Below are positions 15,991-28,435 of a stretch of 64,000 bases of DNA, piece by piece. The translations under genes and the position numbers were made by a program. Source of the stretch: Prosapia bicincta (taxonomy: Eukaryota; Arthropoda; Insecta; Hemiptera; Cercopidae); the NCBI GenBank assembly GCA_036971475.1, contig JBAIZL010000001.1, positions 73,152,771-73,216,770 on the forward strand. Direction: 5' to 3'. The first letter of the stretch is position 1. Every line of letters begins with the position of its first letter. The notes below the pieces were generated by a model, which was not told where the DNA came from, did no database searches, and saw only the letters and a program-made list of their open reading frames with translations.

Positions 15991-16370
15991 TACAAGGAAT
16001 AAATCGAGCGATAGCAAACTTTGCAGGCGGGGTGCGGTAGGTGAAATTCACCGCTATATATACTTGGTCTCTAAGCCTTTAGAGACAGTCTGTAAAAATT
16101 TTCTAACACGAGGTGCCGCGGGACGCTATGCTGGACCGCGAGTAGAGACCGTCAGTAGGCCGGATGGACCATAACCTCAGCGCTTTCGACATCCAGGACC
16201 ACCAAGGATGAAGGCTCCAGACTCAGCCTCCAGGACGCTCGAATAGAGGGAAACCACCACCGACGAACCAGGGATGGCGACTTCCGGTGTCCAAGGACCA
16301 GGGAATCCAGAAGAGGGACCCCAAGGACCGGCAAGAACATCTTTGGCAAGTCATTTCCTTTATTCGAAAT
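15991..16370 (+). promoter_or_regulatory. GC-rich island with TATA-like core between two perfect inverted repeats
   Basis: An abrupt GC-rich stretch in AT-rich surroundings. GGTGAAATTCACC (16,040-16,052) is a perfect inverted repeat, followed at once by GCTATATATACTTGG, a TATA-box-like sequence. CTCTAAGCCTTTAGAG (16,069-16,084) then forms a 6-bp stem with a 4-nt loop about where a transcript would start. Downstream 16,100-16,350 is rich in CCAAGGACCAGG-type words and has no long frame on the plus strand. This is compatible with a promoter and leader, perhaps from an LTR-type element, but I find no paired LTR. The minus-strand 65-codon frame here looks like a by-product of base composition. 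Confidence 0.3.
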
Positions 16371-19300
16371 CAGTCACGTCAAATTTAGTTACTTAATTTT
16401 ATTAAATTCAAACAAATTTGCAAGCTTAAAACAATGACTTCACTCTTTATAAAATTTTAATAAATTGTATGCTAAGTAAATGAATTTATGTGCTCAGAAT
16501 ATTTAAAATAATGAATATTAAAATTACAAAAGGTTTTTGGCCATAAGCCGTTTATTTAAAGAAAAAGAGAAATTTTCGAATATTATAAATTTAAAAATTA
16601 AAGGTCATAAGTTATGAATTTACCAATTCCATATAGGAGATAAAATATTATTATGTGTAATTTTGGAAATAATTTTATGTTATGTTATCAATCTATATGC
16701 AAAGTATAATTTTTTAAAGCATAAGAAACAAGAAGTAACTCAGTGAATTGTTTTGCTAATATAATTGTGTAATACTTTGAAGGATAAATTTTCTTTTTTA
16801 TTTCAATAAATAGAGTTAAATATGTCATAAAAATCAACATTATTTGCATTCCATCCTGTGTCAAATAACCAATAAAAACTGTTTAGCTTTTTCCAACTAA
16901 TATAAAAATGATTATCAAATCAGTAAACAAATTTAATTAAATTTCATTAAATGGCAATAGATAAAGCCTAATGTTTTAAAGAGTTTCTCTCTACTAATTT
17001 CATGAGCTAGTCTAAAGATTAGTTGGTTTTTTGTAATAAAAGTCCAGAGATTTATCTACTGGCAGATTGTGTTTAAGAGGACACAGGAGCCTTTTAAAAT
17101 AGGTATTTTTAAACACAATCATATTTTGCACGTTCCCTTGCTGTTTCTGCAGATCATCATCAGGTGGTAAGACTCTGTGTTTATTATGTGTATTATACTA
17201 AATGTGTTTCTTTCCAGCTGACTATTAATTTGACATGTGTGACTATACTTAGACCATACACAATTGATAAACTTATTTAGGAGGGTTTATATGTACTTTA
17301 AATAGTAGTCAGCGGGAATAGGCTTGTTGTGGGTTTGGCCCTACGAGCAGGAAACATACACTTAACTCTGGGAGTTTAGCACGGTATTACCAGCAGGGTG
17401 ATAGGCAGAGCTTTGGTTGTTTATAAATATGTTTTCTTGTAAACAATTAAATTTTAGTATTCTGCAAGAAAGGATTTAAACAACACAACAAAACGACCGC
17501 GTGGAGCTGCGGTGGTAGGGACGGTAGAGAAGAGGTGAGGTGAGGGGACGTTGCAATACGTGTAATACATCTCTTACACGGGAAATACTGTAAAATAATT
17601 TAATAAATTTATTATTTTTATTATCAGTGTTTAATGAATATAGGCTAACAATAGTTTTATGAAAGGCTTGAATAAATTTAGATATATCTAAGGAATATTA
17701 AAAACCTTAGTTTACGAGATACAAGCATTAGAGACGCCCTTGAAGTGGTTAATTACAAGAAAGTCATTTCACTAATTAATAATTTCAAAATCATTAATAC
17801 CATCAGTCGATAATCATCGAATAAAGTAGAGGGTAATCAGTTGGGTAGAGCCCCTCTATATTAAACTATAGGAAAGCCATCATTGTTCCCTCTCTCTCTC
17901 TCTTCATCTAGTTTGTGTGGTGTCCGACTCACATAATGACACCATGTTTGTCAAACGAGCATTTTGTTTGGGATCGTGTTTTATGTGTTCACTGTACCAT
18001 ATGTGTACACTCTTCTATGTTTCATTTCCATAATGTTTGATTATAGATATAATCTCAGTATTCTAACGGTTTGAGAGCAATAGAGTGGGGTATGAGTGAA
18101 GTTCAAGAAGGACATATGGAGGATGTCGCGTCATTCCTGCGAGATAATCCTACGTTGTAGCTTAATACGACAGATTTATACTTTTAATCATTCCTTGATA
18201 TGCAATGAAAGCTGTTGTCCATCTTTCCTCCTTCTTATTCGTGGTTTTTACATTTCAAACAGCTAAACATAACTCAATAGATGAATACTATAGAAAGAGA
18301 CACCGCTATTGAGAAATTCTGCAGTAAGAATACGTTAAGCAAAACGTTGTAGATGTACCTTTTGTTTTATTATAACAATTTACTACAAACGTGTAAAAAA
18401 CGCTGGCTTTGTTCTTAAAGTGTTGCATAACTCCAGTTGCAATTAGTGAGCCGGCAGCGCGGGGGGTCATTAGTGTTACATAGGGACCACATAATAGGAG
18501 CAATGCATTAGTGTTTGTTAATAGATTAGTGTTTATAATGTGGGGATCTAATCGCTTCCGTGTTTAGCGTATAACATGTTTGTATTATCCAGTAATAACC
18601 ATTTTTTAAAACAAACACCTTTTATGTTTTCTGCAATGTGTCTGTTGGAAATATATGAATTCCCATTAATATGAGTTTTAATTTTCTTAAAACAGACAGT
18701 AAAATGAAATATAGTAAGAAATTTCGTTATTAGTTCCCACTATTGCTACATAGGAGCAGCACTTCGCATAATAGTTTTGTAACTATCTTGTTATCCCTTA
18801 ATTTTTCCATACCTCGGATCGTGCAGAACCTGAAATGTCACCTGACCAGTCTGACGTATATGAAACAAGGCCTAACAGAATTTTCTAAATAACTAAAGTA
18901 TTCAAATGTATATGTTTTGCATTCGGTAAACCTTACGAGTCAGAATATCTACAAACATTCAGGTAAAACAATTTATAATGCTGAAAAAATAGTAAACCAA
19001 TATACTTAGTTGTTTTAATGCAGATAAAAGACTCATGGTATTAACTGCTTGCGCGGATTACCTTTTAAAATAATGGTATTTATTAGTATTATTTTATTTT
19101 TAAATGCATTATAGTTCACTAGAGTTGGCAGTTAAATTAAAAGTACACCTGATTTAAGTTTTTGGACCATATTACGAAGTCTGAGGCAATAGGTCCAAGT
19201 GTGCGCGGGTAGTAATTTAGAATAAACGGATATAAATTGATAATCCAACCGCGGGCTACTCTCTAGAAGAGTTTTACAGAGTCGTAATTGATTGAAATAG

Positions 19301-20555
19301 TTAAACGTTTTCACTATATCTATCGTTACAGATGTAAACAAATCTATTTAAAATATTTTTAGAGGGTTAGGTTGGTCAAAAACCATTACTGTGCATGCGC
19401 TTTTAACTTATGTATGTTAATACGATTGACCAATATTTCATTTTAAGACTTAGACATAAACCACTCCAAAAGATACTGTCTCTGTAGCTCGATTTTAGTT
19501 AAATAATGCAATTGTGATATTCCTTACAAATCTTGTATAATACTGTAAACATTGTGAAAGTAGAATCAATTTACATATTAAATATTTAAAGCAAACAATA
19601 TAAAAACAATTTTAGTACAGTATAGTATTTACTATAGTATTTAGTATTCACTATATAAACTATAGGATTTATTGTATATAATATTTATTCTATCAACTAT
19701 ATATAATGTCTGGAATCATAATGTTTTCTGATTATTAACGAAATATTTTCATCTTCAAACCAATTATTTATATCGAGTAGCTTTCTATTCCAAGCAATGC
19801 CGATGTCTTTTGATCCTTATTTTTGGTTCATAAGATAGATAAATGTACGCAGGATTATTAGCATAAATATACTACTATTTTGACTTTACATCATGAGTAA
19901 GTTAAAGATATTTCTAATTTACATTTTTACTTTTTTTAAATGTTTAGTTTTGGTTCTAAGACAAACTCGCAATTTAGTTGGAAATGCGTCTAACAAAGAA
20001 CACGTAAAAATACCTTTTAGTAAATTTGCCAATGTTTGCATCATAATCAGGAAAATCCAAATGATTTTAAATAGACTAGCACTAAGGGTGCGGTAAAACT
20101 ATAAAATAGGCAGAAAAAAATCGTTTTACAAAAAAACAACAAAGGTAGACCATAAAATGTCGACAGAGGCCCATTAGGTATATATAGCTCTGGAGATAGT
20201 CATTGTCTGTCACCATCCGACGTTTCTTGGTAGACCACTGATGTTGGCTTTCTATCTTACAATCAGATCCCATTTTCTTTTAGACGCTGGTGTTTGCTAG
20301 GTTGGTAAGCATTAAGCTGATGGTCCGTTTTATGAGGGTGGACACAGCTCAAGGAGGATCCCCTAGAGAGAGGTCACAACCTGCTCTAGAAAGCTTAACT
20401 GCAGGCTGGTTGCCGTCAAGACCACAGTGTTCAAGTAGATATTGTAAAACAATCTATTTTCTGGCCATATGTTGGAATAGGTCTTATTTGCACCTTGACA
20501 AGACGAAAGCATGCAGTGCTGAGGTTGAGTTAGAAAGAAAGACCCGTTGCATCAG
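16371..20555. other. Spacer, no gene seen
   Basis: AT-rich single-copy DNA. A G-rich patch lies at 17,500-17,560 (purine-rich GGTGAGGTGAGGGGACG), a short (CT)n tract at 17,887-17,902, and a moderately GC-rich stretch at 18,430-18,510. The short frames at 18,306-18,503, 19,132-19,341 and 19,893-20,096 have no support. Confidence 0.5.
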
Positions 20556-20961
20556 TGCAGGTAGATACTACAGTATTATGAAATTTATAAACATGCAAAA
20601 ACCCGAAACAAGACCATAAGTGAACAAACAAAACAAATGCACTCTTTAACAACATACCAAAGCATCTGCATCAAAGCCTCCACCTTTTAGCTCAACAACG
20701 CATCCTAGCGACTAACCAAACCTCCGTTGAAGATCACTAACAGATCCTAATTACGAAATCTTATTAAAAAATCTTCAATAGAATATTATTATTATTTTTT
20801 AATTACTTTGATTATTACTTTGTTAAGTCGTTATATTAGGATAAAAATTGGTTTGATTTATACGATTTACTTTTGCTGTTTATGAATATTTATTTTGTCA
20901 AATGTAAATATATTTTTGGGCTGCACGAGAACATCAAGGAGAATATATATTTTGTTTTTAA

Positions 20962-21114
20962 TTAAGTCAACGCGTTATCACTGTCAGCGTTTAATGTCAA
21001 CATAAATACTTCCAGTTCACTGACCTGAGCAGCTATGTTTGTTCGCATTTCCACTGGCTTTGATATTCCTTCAGCGGTAATCAAGTGACATGAAAGCACG
21101 GTACTTCCCGCCAT
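20962..21114 (-). CDS. Candidate small exon or microprotein, copy 1 (50 codons)
   Basis: Begins MAGSTVLSCHLITAEGISK and ends DSDNALT. Copy 2 (36,893-37,036) ends DSDN and stops. Across the 48 shared codons I count six substitutions: four synonymous (GCG/GCA, TTG/TTA, ACC/ACT, ACA/ACG) and two amino-acid changes (Pro/Ala and Val/Ala next to each other). This contrasts with the other conserved islands in the block. The upstream frame in copy 2 (from 37,150) also matches copy 1 with mainly synonymous changes, but a net 1-nt deletion between the two parts in copy 1 breaks the continuity. I do not recognise the protein. It may be part of a gene whose other exons lie outside the window, or a remnant of a mobile element. 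Confidence 0.35.
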   Translation of the reverse strand: MAGSTVLSCHLITAEGISKPVEMRTNIAAQVSELEVFMLTLNADSDNALT

Positions 21115-23040
21115 ATTGATTTCTCGGCTACTGACCTAACGTTTTGCACCGGCAGTTTTAAAAAATACATTAGAAAGGTTTTACATGGTGTTATCCTGTT
21201 TTGCGTCTGGACGGACGTGGAAACAAAGGCGTCCTACAAAAATTGCTTGCGCGATTAGATATGTTTCACTTTGTTTTAAGGTGTGAGAAGTTTATAATAA
21301 CAACTTGTGTTAGATGTAGCGTATGAAATCAGCTGTTAACTGTAGCAAGCCTAGAACACGGTGCTGGGATCCAAATTAATATCTCCAGGTCACTTGTGCA
21401 GAGCTTCATTCTTCCGGATTCACACTGAATATCAGAATCTTGCTTTTGTAAATATTTTATAATAAGTAATATAATATCGAAAGGTTATGACGTTTATCAC
21501 TTACTTATCAATTTACTTTGTTTAAATCATTACTAACTGATATTTATCAACAGATACGTTTTACACTAGATCAGTGCATTGCTCAATGCTTCTGGTCACG
21601 GCTAAGACGGCCTGCTCAGGTGTGTTATGTGTGTGTGTGTGTCAGTGGTGTATTTCTGTTCTATGGTATGTTTTTTTCATAGAGTAGTTGTAAATTATGT
21701 GTTTAAATATGGTATTTGTTTATGAGTGTGTTTTGTCACCCAAGAAGAAGAAGAAGAGAACCTCAAGACGTATAACACAACGACTGCAATTCTCTATAAT
21801 AAAATACCTCTTGTGATATCTCGTTGGATTAGTGTTAGTAAGAACGTTTAGTTTTAAAGATATTTGTAAAAAAGAAATTATTTTAAAGTTTAATTATTGT
21901 TCCACCTCCTATTTTGTAATTAGATATACAAATATTACTTGAGAATAAAGTCTAATCGAGAAAATCGTCAACATAAATGTAATACAAATTAAACAAAAAA
22001 TAACTAAAAAACGAACTTTAAATCCGAGTGGTAAATTTTTCATTGTTAACAAAGTTATACTTAGATAAGTGCAAAATACACGATTGTGATAGGTTTGGAT
22101 GAAGAAAAAGCAAAGTATAAATTGTATAGCGTAAGCTAACCGATCACTGAAGGGAAAGAGTACTCTCCATTTCCTGCGAAATTAAAATCTTAGGAAACGT
22201 ACTGTTTCCGCATCTAGCCTAACCGGACACTTTTTCTATTTTAAAGTTGCTATATTTTAAAAACATTATTATTTCATTAAATATATAGTTAAACCTATTT
22301 CTGTATTTTATAAAAAAAACACCAAATTTGTAATGCTTCTGTATGTTTGCAAACGCTGGTTCTGTGTTTGTTTTTCCAATTTTACCTATTACTTTGTTGT
22401 AAGATTTATATTTACCTTACGTTTTTGTTGATTAGAATGTATTTGTAAGCTACATATGTAAATCTGAAAAACGTTATTGAGGAAAGATTATATTGTAACA
22501 AATAATCGGTTGTAATAAATATACTGGTGTTATATTACTTATTCTAAACAGCCTCGCCTCCTCGTAATGAAAACCCTAGATCACACTTGTTTTGATCCAC
22601 AGCCTCACATTATATAAATAAAATTTAAAAAATAGTTACAGTAAGGGGCAGATATTGTACTGCCGAGGCCTAGAGGTTACAAATACATTAAAGTACCAAT
22701 GCTTATATGACGTCGTATTTCGAACATGGTCGTTAATTAGACATAGTTCCATTTGACTGTAGTCCGTTTCTTTTAGAAATATTTGTGTATATTTCAGTAT
22801 ATTGTTTTTCTTTCCTAACTTCCTCTTCTGGCGAATGTTAGAATTACTTCATTTCCAAAACTTATATCTCTTTAATAAACAGTAAGATTTAGGTTTTGAA
22901 AATGAAGTCATTCCGAAACGTGTCAACAGAGGAAAATATTTTTAAGTTAGGAAAGACAGAAAAATGTAATTAAATGTAATCTAAAGTGTTGCATTTACTG
23001 AGCTGTATTACGTCTTTGCTCCTTGACCGGGAGAGGGGCT

Positions 23041-23340
23041 GTCATCATGCCCTGCCACGTCATCGTCAAGGGTTTGTTACTGAATCCCAACGCAAGGAAA
23101 ACATAGTATCAATTTAGAAATATCGTTCACACGTCGCCCAGTAATAAAAACACCCAACTTGTGGCTTGTATACACACACCAAGTACAAGAATAACAACTG
23201 GTACGGCTGGCCAGGCGCGGGTAAATATTGCTCGCTCGCTGTAAATAAATACGGCTGTAAACCGAGATGATTGTAACAATAAAGTGGAAATATTGTCGCA
23301 ACAGCGTCACGTACAACGTCGCGGGGCGATGTTATTTTCA
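23041..23340. promoter_or_regulatory. Conserved noncoding element in block S (copy 1)
   Basis: About 92% identical by hand alignment to 38,941-39,240, higher than the surrounding block. A 79-codon minus-strand frame is open in both copies. However, about 14 of about 20 substitutions change the amino acid, as expected for noncoding DNA, and the other frames are broken in copy 2. It contains ACGGCTGTAAACCGAG and a GTCACGTACAACGTCG stretch unchanged in both copies. Regulatory role inferred. Confidence 0.45.
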
Positions 23341-24718
23341 AGTGTAATCAGGTATATCCGTTCTCTTTATGCCTCTGTTAATGTGTTCCTAACTATCGCA
23401 GAGATACGCTAATTAAAAACGTTTTAATTAGTGTATAAATAATGTCCTTAGTAAAAATATTTCAGATAAATATTACTTGACCAATGTTTTAAATTATTAT
23501 TCTGAATAAAATGCTTGGACTTTGCTTCAGTCGTGCTTCTGTTGCAGTCGCGCTGCACAAGTTGAAATATTTATATTCTAAGAGAAGTTTGTTTGCGTAA
23601 ACCTTTTCACGCGCGGAATACGAAGTTATAGTTTTGTTTATTCGAATACAAACCTTGTTATGTATTCTCAATATATAACTAATAACAAAAGCCAAGGGCT
23701 TTTGTAACCTGAAGGTAGTTTACAAATATGTAATTAAAGTTCGTTTTGAAAAAAAGTAGCAACATATGAAAGCCTTATGTTTATTGTATCGTCTTGATAT
23801 CTTCAAACTAAATCTCTCAAACATATATCCACTTCTGTTTGGAAATAGATCAATGGAGCTCCCACTTTTCACTGTTCCATCTGCTAATTTTGGTTCTCTT
23901 TCAATGATATCTGCAGCCAGATATGTTAATTTAAGCTTTTGTTCTGAAACTAAATTATATTTCCATTTTCTGTCCTTTATCTTCGTGTAGATAATTTTAT
24001 TTTCATTCCTATCCTTCCTGAATTAAAGCTATCCAAGTTTCTGGTTCGTGTGTTATATTTTCAACTAGTCTATTTTATCCTTCTTCCTGCCCTAGAAATA
24101 AAGTGGTTACGTTTGTTGTCCGTTCATTAGCATCTCGACCACCTTGGATTTCAATTCGGTTCTTCCCACTTGCCTTTATGACAATCCAGTTTCCACTTCA
24201 TACCCATCAAACTCATATAAATCATTATAGGTTTAATTTATTTCTCCTTTCATCTTCATCTAGGTCTTCTCAGATTCACAGTCACTATAGCTTTTCGTCC
24301 TCATAATGATTGTATATGATACTGGATTTAAAAACATTTACCTTTGTATCTTTATAGAGCATATAATTTAGACCATCTTAATTTACATTTTCTAATTCCG
24401 TCTCAATCTACAGTTTTTCACTCTTCATCTATGCCGAAAACATCCCGATTTCTATCTTCCTTGGCCTGCAATATAATCAGTTCACTTATTCTAAGTTTCA
24501 GTTTTCGTTCTCATATTGCGTACCATCGTACTCTAACCACCCACTGGAGATATCTCTGGAACAATGAATGAAAAGTGCCATTGGAATTCGCTTTCAGGTT
24601 AATATTTGGATGTCTTGCAATATGATTACCTACGTCATACCCTCTCATTTCTTTCCATTTGCAAAAAGTTGCATCTTTTGGGATTGCATCAGGCTGTCTC
24701 CTTTCCCCAAATGAAATT

Positions 24719-25962
24719 AATTCAACATTTTGTATTATTATTAGATATTATAACACGTGGATTTGACTTTCCTCTTGGTCCTCTTCACAACTCTTGTAAG
24801 CAGGGGACCTAGATATAATAACTTAACATTTTGTGTTATTATTAGGTATTATAACACGTGGATTTGACTTTCCTCTTGGTCCTCTTCACAACTCTTGTAA
24901 ACAGGGGACCTAGATATAATAACTTAACATTTTGTATTATTATTAGCTATTATAACACGTGTATTTGACTTTCCTCTTGGTCCTCTTCACAACTCTTGTA
25001 AACAGGGGACCTAGATCTAATAACTTAACATTTTGTGTTATTATTAGATATTATAACACGTGGATTTGACTTTCCTCTTGGTCCTCTTCACAACTCTTGT
25101 AAACAGGGGACCTAGATATAATAACTTAACATTTTGTGTTATTATTAGGTATTATAAAACGTGGATTTGACTTTCCTCTTGGTCCTCTTCACAACTCTTG
25201 TAAACAGAGCACCTAGATATAATAACTTAACATTTTGTATTATTATTAGATATTATAACACGTGGATTTGACTTTCCTCTTGGTCCTCTTCACAACTCTT
25301 GTAAACAGGGGACCTAATTATAATAACTTAACATTTTGTGTTATTATTAGGTATTATAAAACGTGGATTTGACTTTCTTCTTGGTCCTCTTCACAACTCT
25401 TGTAAACAGGGGACCTAGATATAATAACTTAACATTTTGTGTTATTATTAGGTATTATAAAACGTGGATTTGACTTTCCTCTTGGTCCTCTTCACAACTC
25501 TTGTAAACAGGGGACCTAGATATAATAACTTAACATTTTGTGTTATTATTAGGTATTATAAAACGTGGATTTGACTTTCCTCTTGGTCCTCTTCACAACT
25601 CTTGTAAACAGAGCACCTAGATATAATAACTTAACATTTTGTATTATTATTAGATATTATAACACGTGGATTTGACTTTCCTCTTGGTCCTCTTCACAAC
25701 TCTTGTAAACAGGGGACCTAATTATAATAACTTAACATTTTGTGTTATTATTAGGTATTATAAAACGTGGATTTGACTTTCTTCTTGGTCCTCTTCACAA
25801 CTCTTGTAAACAGGGGACCTAGATATAATAACTTAACATTTTGTGTTATTATTAGGTATTATAAAACGTGGATTTGACTTTCCTCTTGGTCCTCTTCACA
25901 ACTCTTGTAAACAGGGGACCTAGATATAATAACTCAACATTTTGTATTATTATTAGAAACTC
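24719..25962. repeat. 101-bp tandem array, about 12 copies, with 404-bp higher-order repeat
   Basis: The CTTAACATTTTGTGTTATTA landmark recurs at 24,822, 24,923, 25,024 and 25,125, exactly 101 bp apart. Each unit includes CGTGGATTTGACTTTCC, CCTCTTCACAACTCTTGTAA and GGGGACCTAGATATAATAA. Variant markers recur four units apart: AACAGAGCACC near 25,205 and 25,609, and GACCTAATTA at 25,311 and 25,715. So a four-unit (404-bp) block was itself duplicated. 101 is not divisible by three, so the array does not code for a repeat protein. Block S copies 2 and 3 lack the array. Confidence 0.95.
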
Positions 25963-26230
25963 GGAGGGTCCCTTTAAAAGTGGAGCACTTAGCTACAGCC
26001 TTTTTACTCTCTACCCATCCTTTCACAGGATTAGCTTAGTGGATACCTACCTCTACAGAATCCAAATGACCACCTAATCCTTAATCTTCTCACACCATCA
26101 GGTGTTCATACCTGCCAGGCAAACCAGCTCCCAATGCATAGCACTAACAGAACACATGGGTTTGGCTTTCCTCTTGGTCCTCGTCGCAGCTCTTGTAAAC
26201 AGGGGACCTAGATCTAATAATTCAGCATTG
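25932..26230. repeat. Parent unit of about 300 bp from which the 101-bp array derives
   Basis: After the last 101-bp unit the sequence continues through AGAAACTCGGAGGGTCC, ATTAGCTTAGTGGATACCTACC and CATACCTGCCAGGC to another ACACATGGGTTTGGC...GGGGACCTAGATC stretch. The same long unit occurs about twice at 54,975-55,600 in block S copy 3. The 101-bp unit corresponds to its last third. Confidence 0.8.
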
Positions 26231-26510
26231 CTTATACTTAATATTATTTTAAAGAAACGTAACGAAAAGAGATTTTTACCCTTGCCAGTCATGTATAAAA
26301 ATAATAAAATATATGTAACACACTACATATTGATTACTTATTATACTACTTTCCACTCCTAACATCTTACCTGTATATGATGTTCTCCAGTACATATGAG
26401 AACATATGACTGTTCTCTACGTTATATATGATTGTGAGAACATTCTGGTTTCCATAACGCGATCTTACAAGTGCTCTATGATATCCTAGTAACAATTCTT
26501 TAGTAGGGCA

Positions 26511-27545
26511 TTGTAACTGTTTTTTAATTTTTAGTAGCTCTAATTCTTATGAGGTAAAGCTGATTTTAAATATTGCAGTTTATAGTTACATATTTAGAAA
26601 ATGACCTGCAAAGTCTTATTAAATTATTATTTAAAGGCTAATTAAATTGAGATGCATGGAATTGTGTGCTCGTTAAATAATTACTCTTTAGCTTCAATTA
26701 AAGCAAATTACACTCATTTTATTTAACCAAAAAAAAAAATAGTATAAATTACAATCATAATACAGGTTTCTAGACATTGCTTCAGTTACTGATTATTGAA
26801 CATTTAATATTTGACCTATGAATTTCTACGTATAGCAATCAATCAATGAATGAATCAATTAATCAATCAATTGCTGAAAATGGACCTGTACTCGAGTTTG
26901 CTTGCTTTTTTTCATAATAAAATCTTACAATTCAAGGTGAAACAAGTGCACCAAATGATGCATAAATTACATTTATATACTTGTTGAAAAGTTTAAGGTT
27001 CATTAATTTTGAGTTAAACTGTCTAACATTTTAAATTTTGTAATAATTCACTAAAGTTTGAAATCGTCCACTTAGCTGTATTAACATGTTGTAGCCTCGC
27101 ATCCTTCTAGTGGAAAAATATTGCAAGACCCTTTCAGTAACTTCAGCGTTCCATCTTTGTACTTGGCTACGTACGCTGTCTTCTACACCATGATTATAAC
27201 ATATTAAAGAAATGACTGTTACATTATAATTAAAAAACTAAACTTTTCCTCGCTCTCGGATACGTCCGTTGCCTTTTACATTTTGGCTAAAAGAGAGATT
27301 AAATTATCGTTGCAAGCAAGCCTCGTAGCTACCGCGCATCAGGGGGGGCGTACACATACTTTAATTTACTTATTTTTAAACTCTTCCGACAGATGCCACT
27401 ATCAACCAGAGATTTCATTAAAAATATTTCTAATAAATCACAATTTTTTTTATATAATTGTACATTGTTACAATTTTGAATACAATCTCGTTTGTTTTCT
27501 GAAATTTCCATTTTAATATGTAACACCATCTAAAGTGTGTTACAA
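26511..27545. mobile_element. 1,035-bp insertion with short terminal inverted repeats
   Basis: Block S copies 2 (about 40,970) and 3 (about 55,880) read straight through TAGGACATGCGGTCC. Copy 1 has extra DNA beginning TTGTAAC and ending GTTACAA, perfect 7-bp inverted ends, flanked on both sides by CA. The interior is AT-rich with a GC-richer patch at 27,245-27,350 and no convincing frame. This fits a non-autonomous DNA element (MITE-like). The family is unknown, and a 2-bp CA duplication is unusual. If the terminal match is chance, it is still a clean copy-specific insertion. Confidence 0.6.
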
Positions 27546-27931
27546 CATGCGGTCCTAAACTCCGATCTGGAGTTTCCCTTAGGTCTTACATTCCGGCGTG
27601 TATTGCGGAAATAGTAATATTTACCCCAGTTTGTGGACTAAAGCTTAATCTTAATACACAGAAATGTGGCGTTGTAATTTCTGATATTATTACAGAATAG
27701 CGGGTATTATTTGTATTAAATAAATAGGTTAAAACAAAATATCGCACTTGAGGCGTGATGATAATGTTTCACAACTGCATTGTTGTCAATTAATTGATTT
27801 TTGTCATGTACGCAAATTACATAAGACTATGTATTACGTGTAACCTACAAAAAAATCATTTCAACAATTTCCTTATGTAAATTTCCTTAGGCATTTTTCG
27901 AAAGTATTCATTAATTCATTATATTTAATGG

Positions 27932-28136
27932 CTAATGCCTGTCTGGCATAATAAAGTGACAGAACAAAGGCAAAGCCTCCTTAATTCGCAACAACTACCT
28001 TAAAGTGCCAAAGCGACAACGCTTTAAGGGCAGTAATTGCCTTTGTAGATTGGAGCTCTGAAACTGGCACCACATCCTGTTGTGTAACTCTGCTACTTCC
28101 GGTTAAACAGATAAGCTGCTATTGTTAAGACAGTTC
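27932..28136. promoter_or_regulatory. Triplicated conserved noncoding element (copy 1)
   Basis: Runs from CTAATGCCTGTCTGGCATAA to CAGTTC. The same element is at 41,351-41,556 and 56,282-56,487. Copy 1 and copy 2 differ at about 15 of 205 positions by hand, while flanking DNA is far more diverged. The core GAACAAAGGCAAAGCCTCC and ACAACTACCTTAAAGTGCC is unchanged in all three. Visible site types are ACAAAG (SOX/TCF-like), ACTTCCGGT (ETS-like; ACTTCCTGT in copy 3) and TAATTG (homeodomain-like). Every frame has stops. An enhancer is the natural reading but is inferred from conservation only. Confidence 0.55.
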
Positions 28137-28435
28137 ATTACTAACTTCATTGTTACTGAAATATTGTCGTAATGATCATGCGAGACGCAGGAGTAACTGT
28201 GCGTGCGTAAAAGCGTAACTGGGCGCAAATGTTCACAAATCGTGGTTAGAGGTAGCACGTTGGGTAGTTAAGATTTTGCAACAGATCAATGTGACTTTTA
28301 TTACATGTGAGCATGTGGTAAAAGATGGTGAGTTATGGTGGAATTAGGTTTAATAAAATAGGAGGTAAAAGTAAGGTAAGATGTAAATAAGGATTAATAA
28401 TGGTTAGTTCATAATTAGTTTGCCGGTGTGGCCCG

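Noticed and set aside
20290..20619. 109-codon plus-strand frame just before and into block S copy 1
   Set aside because: No recognisable motif, and the part lying in block S is not open in copy 2. A chance frame in a slightly GC-richer patch is likelier.
23077..23316. 79-codon minus-strand frame conserved in length with 38,974-39,213
   Set aside because: About 14 of 20 substitutions between copies change the amino acid, as expected without coding constraint. Better explained as a conserved noncoding element.
24606..26362. Several plus-strand frames reading TFLLVLFTTLVNRGP and similar
   Set aside because: They arise from the 101-bp and 300-bp repeats. The unit length is not a multiple of three and frames change from unit to unit.
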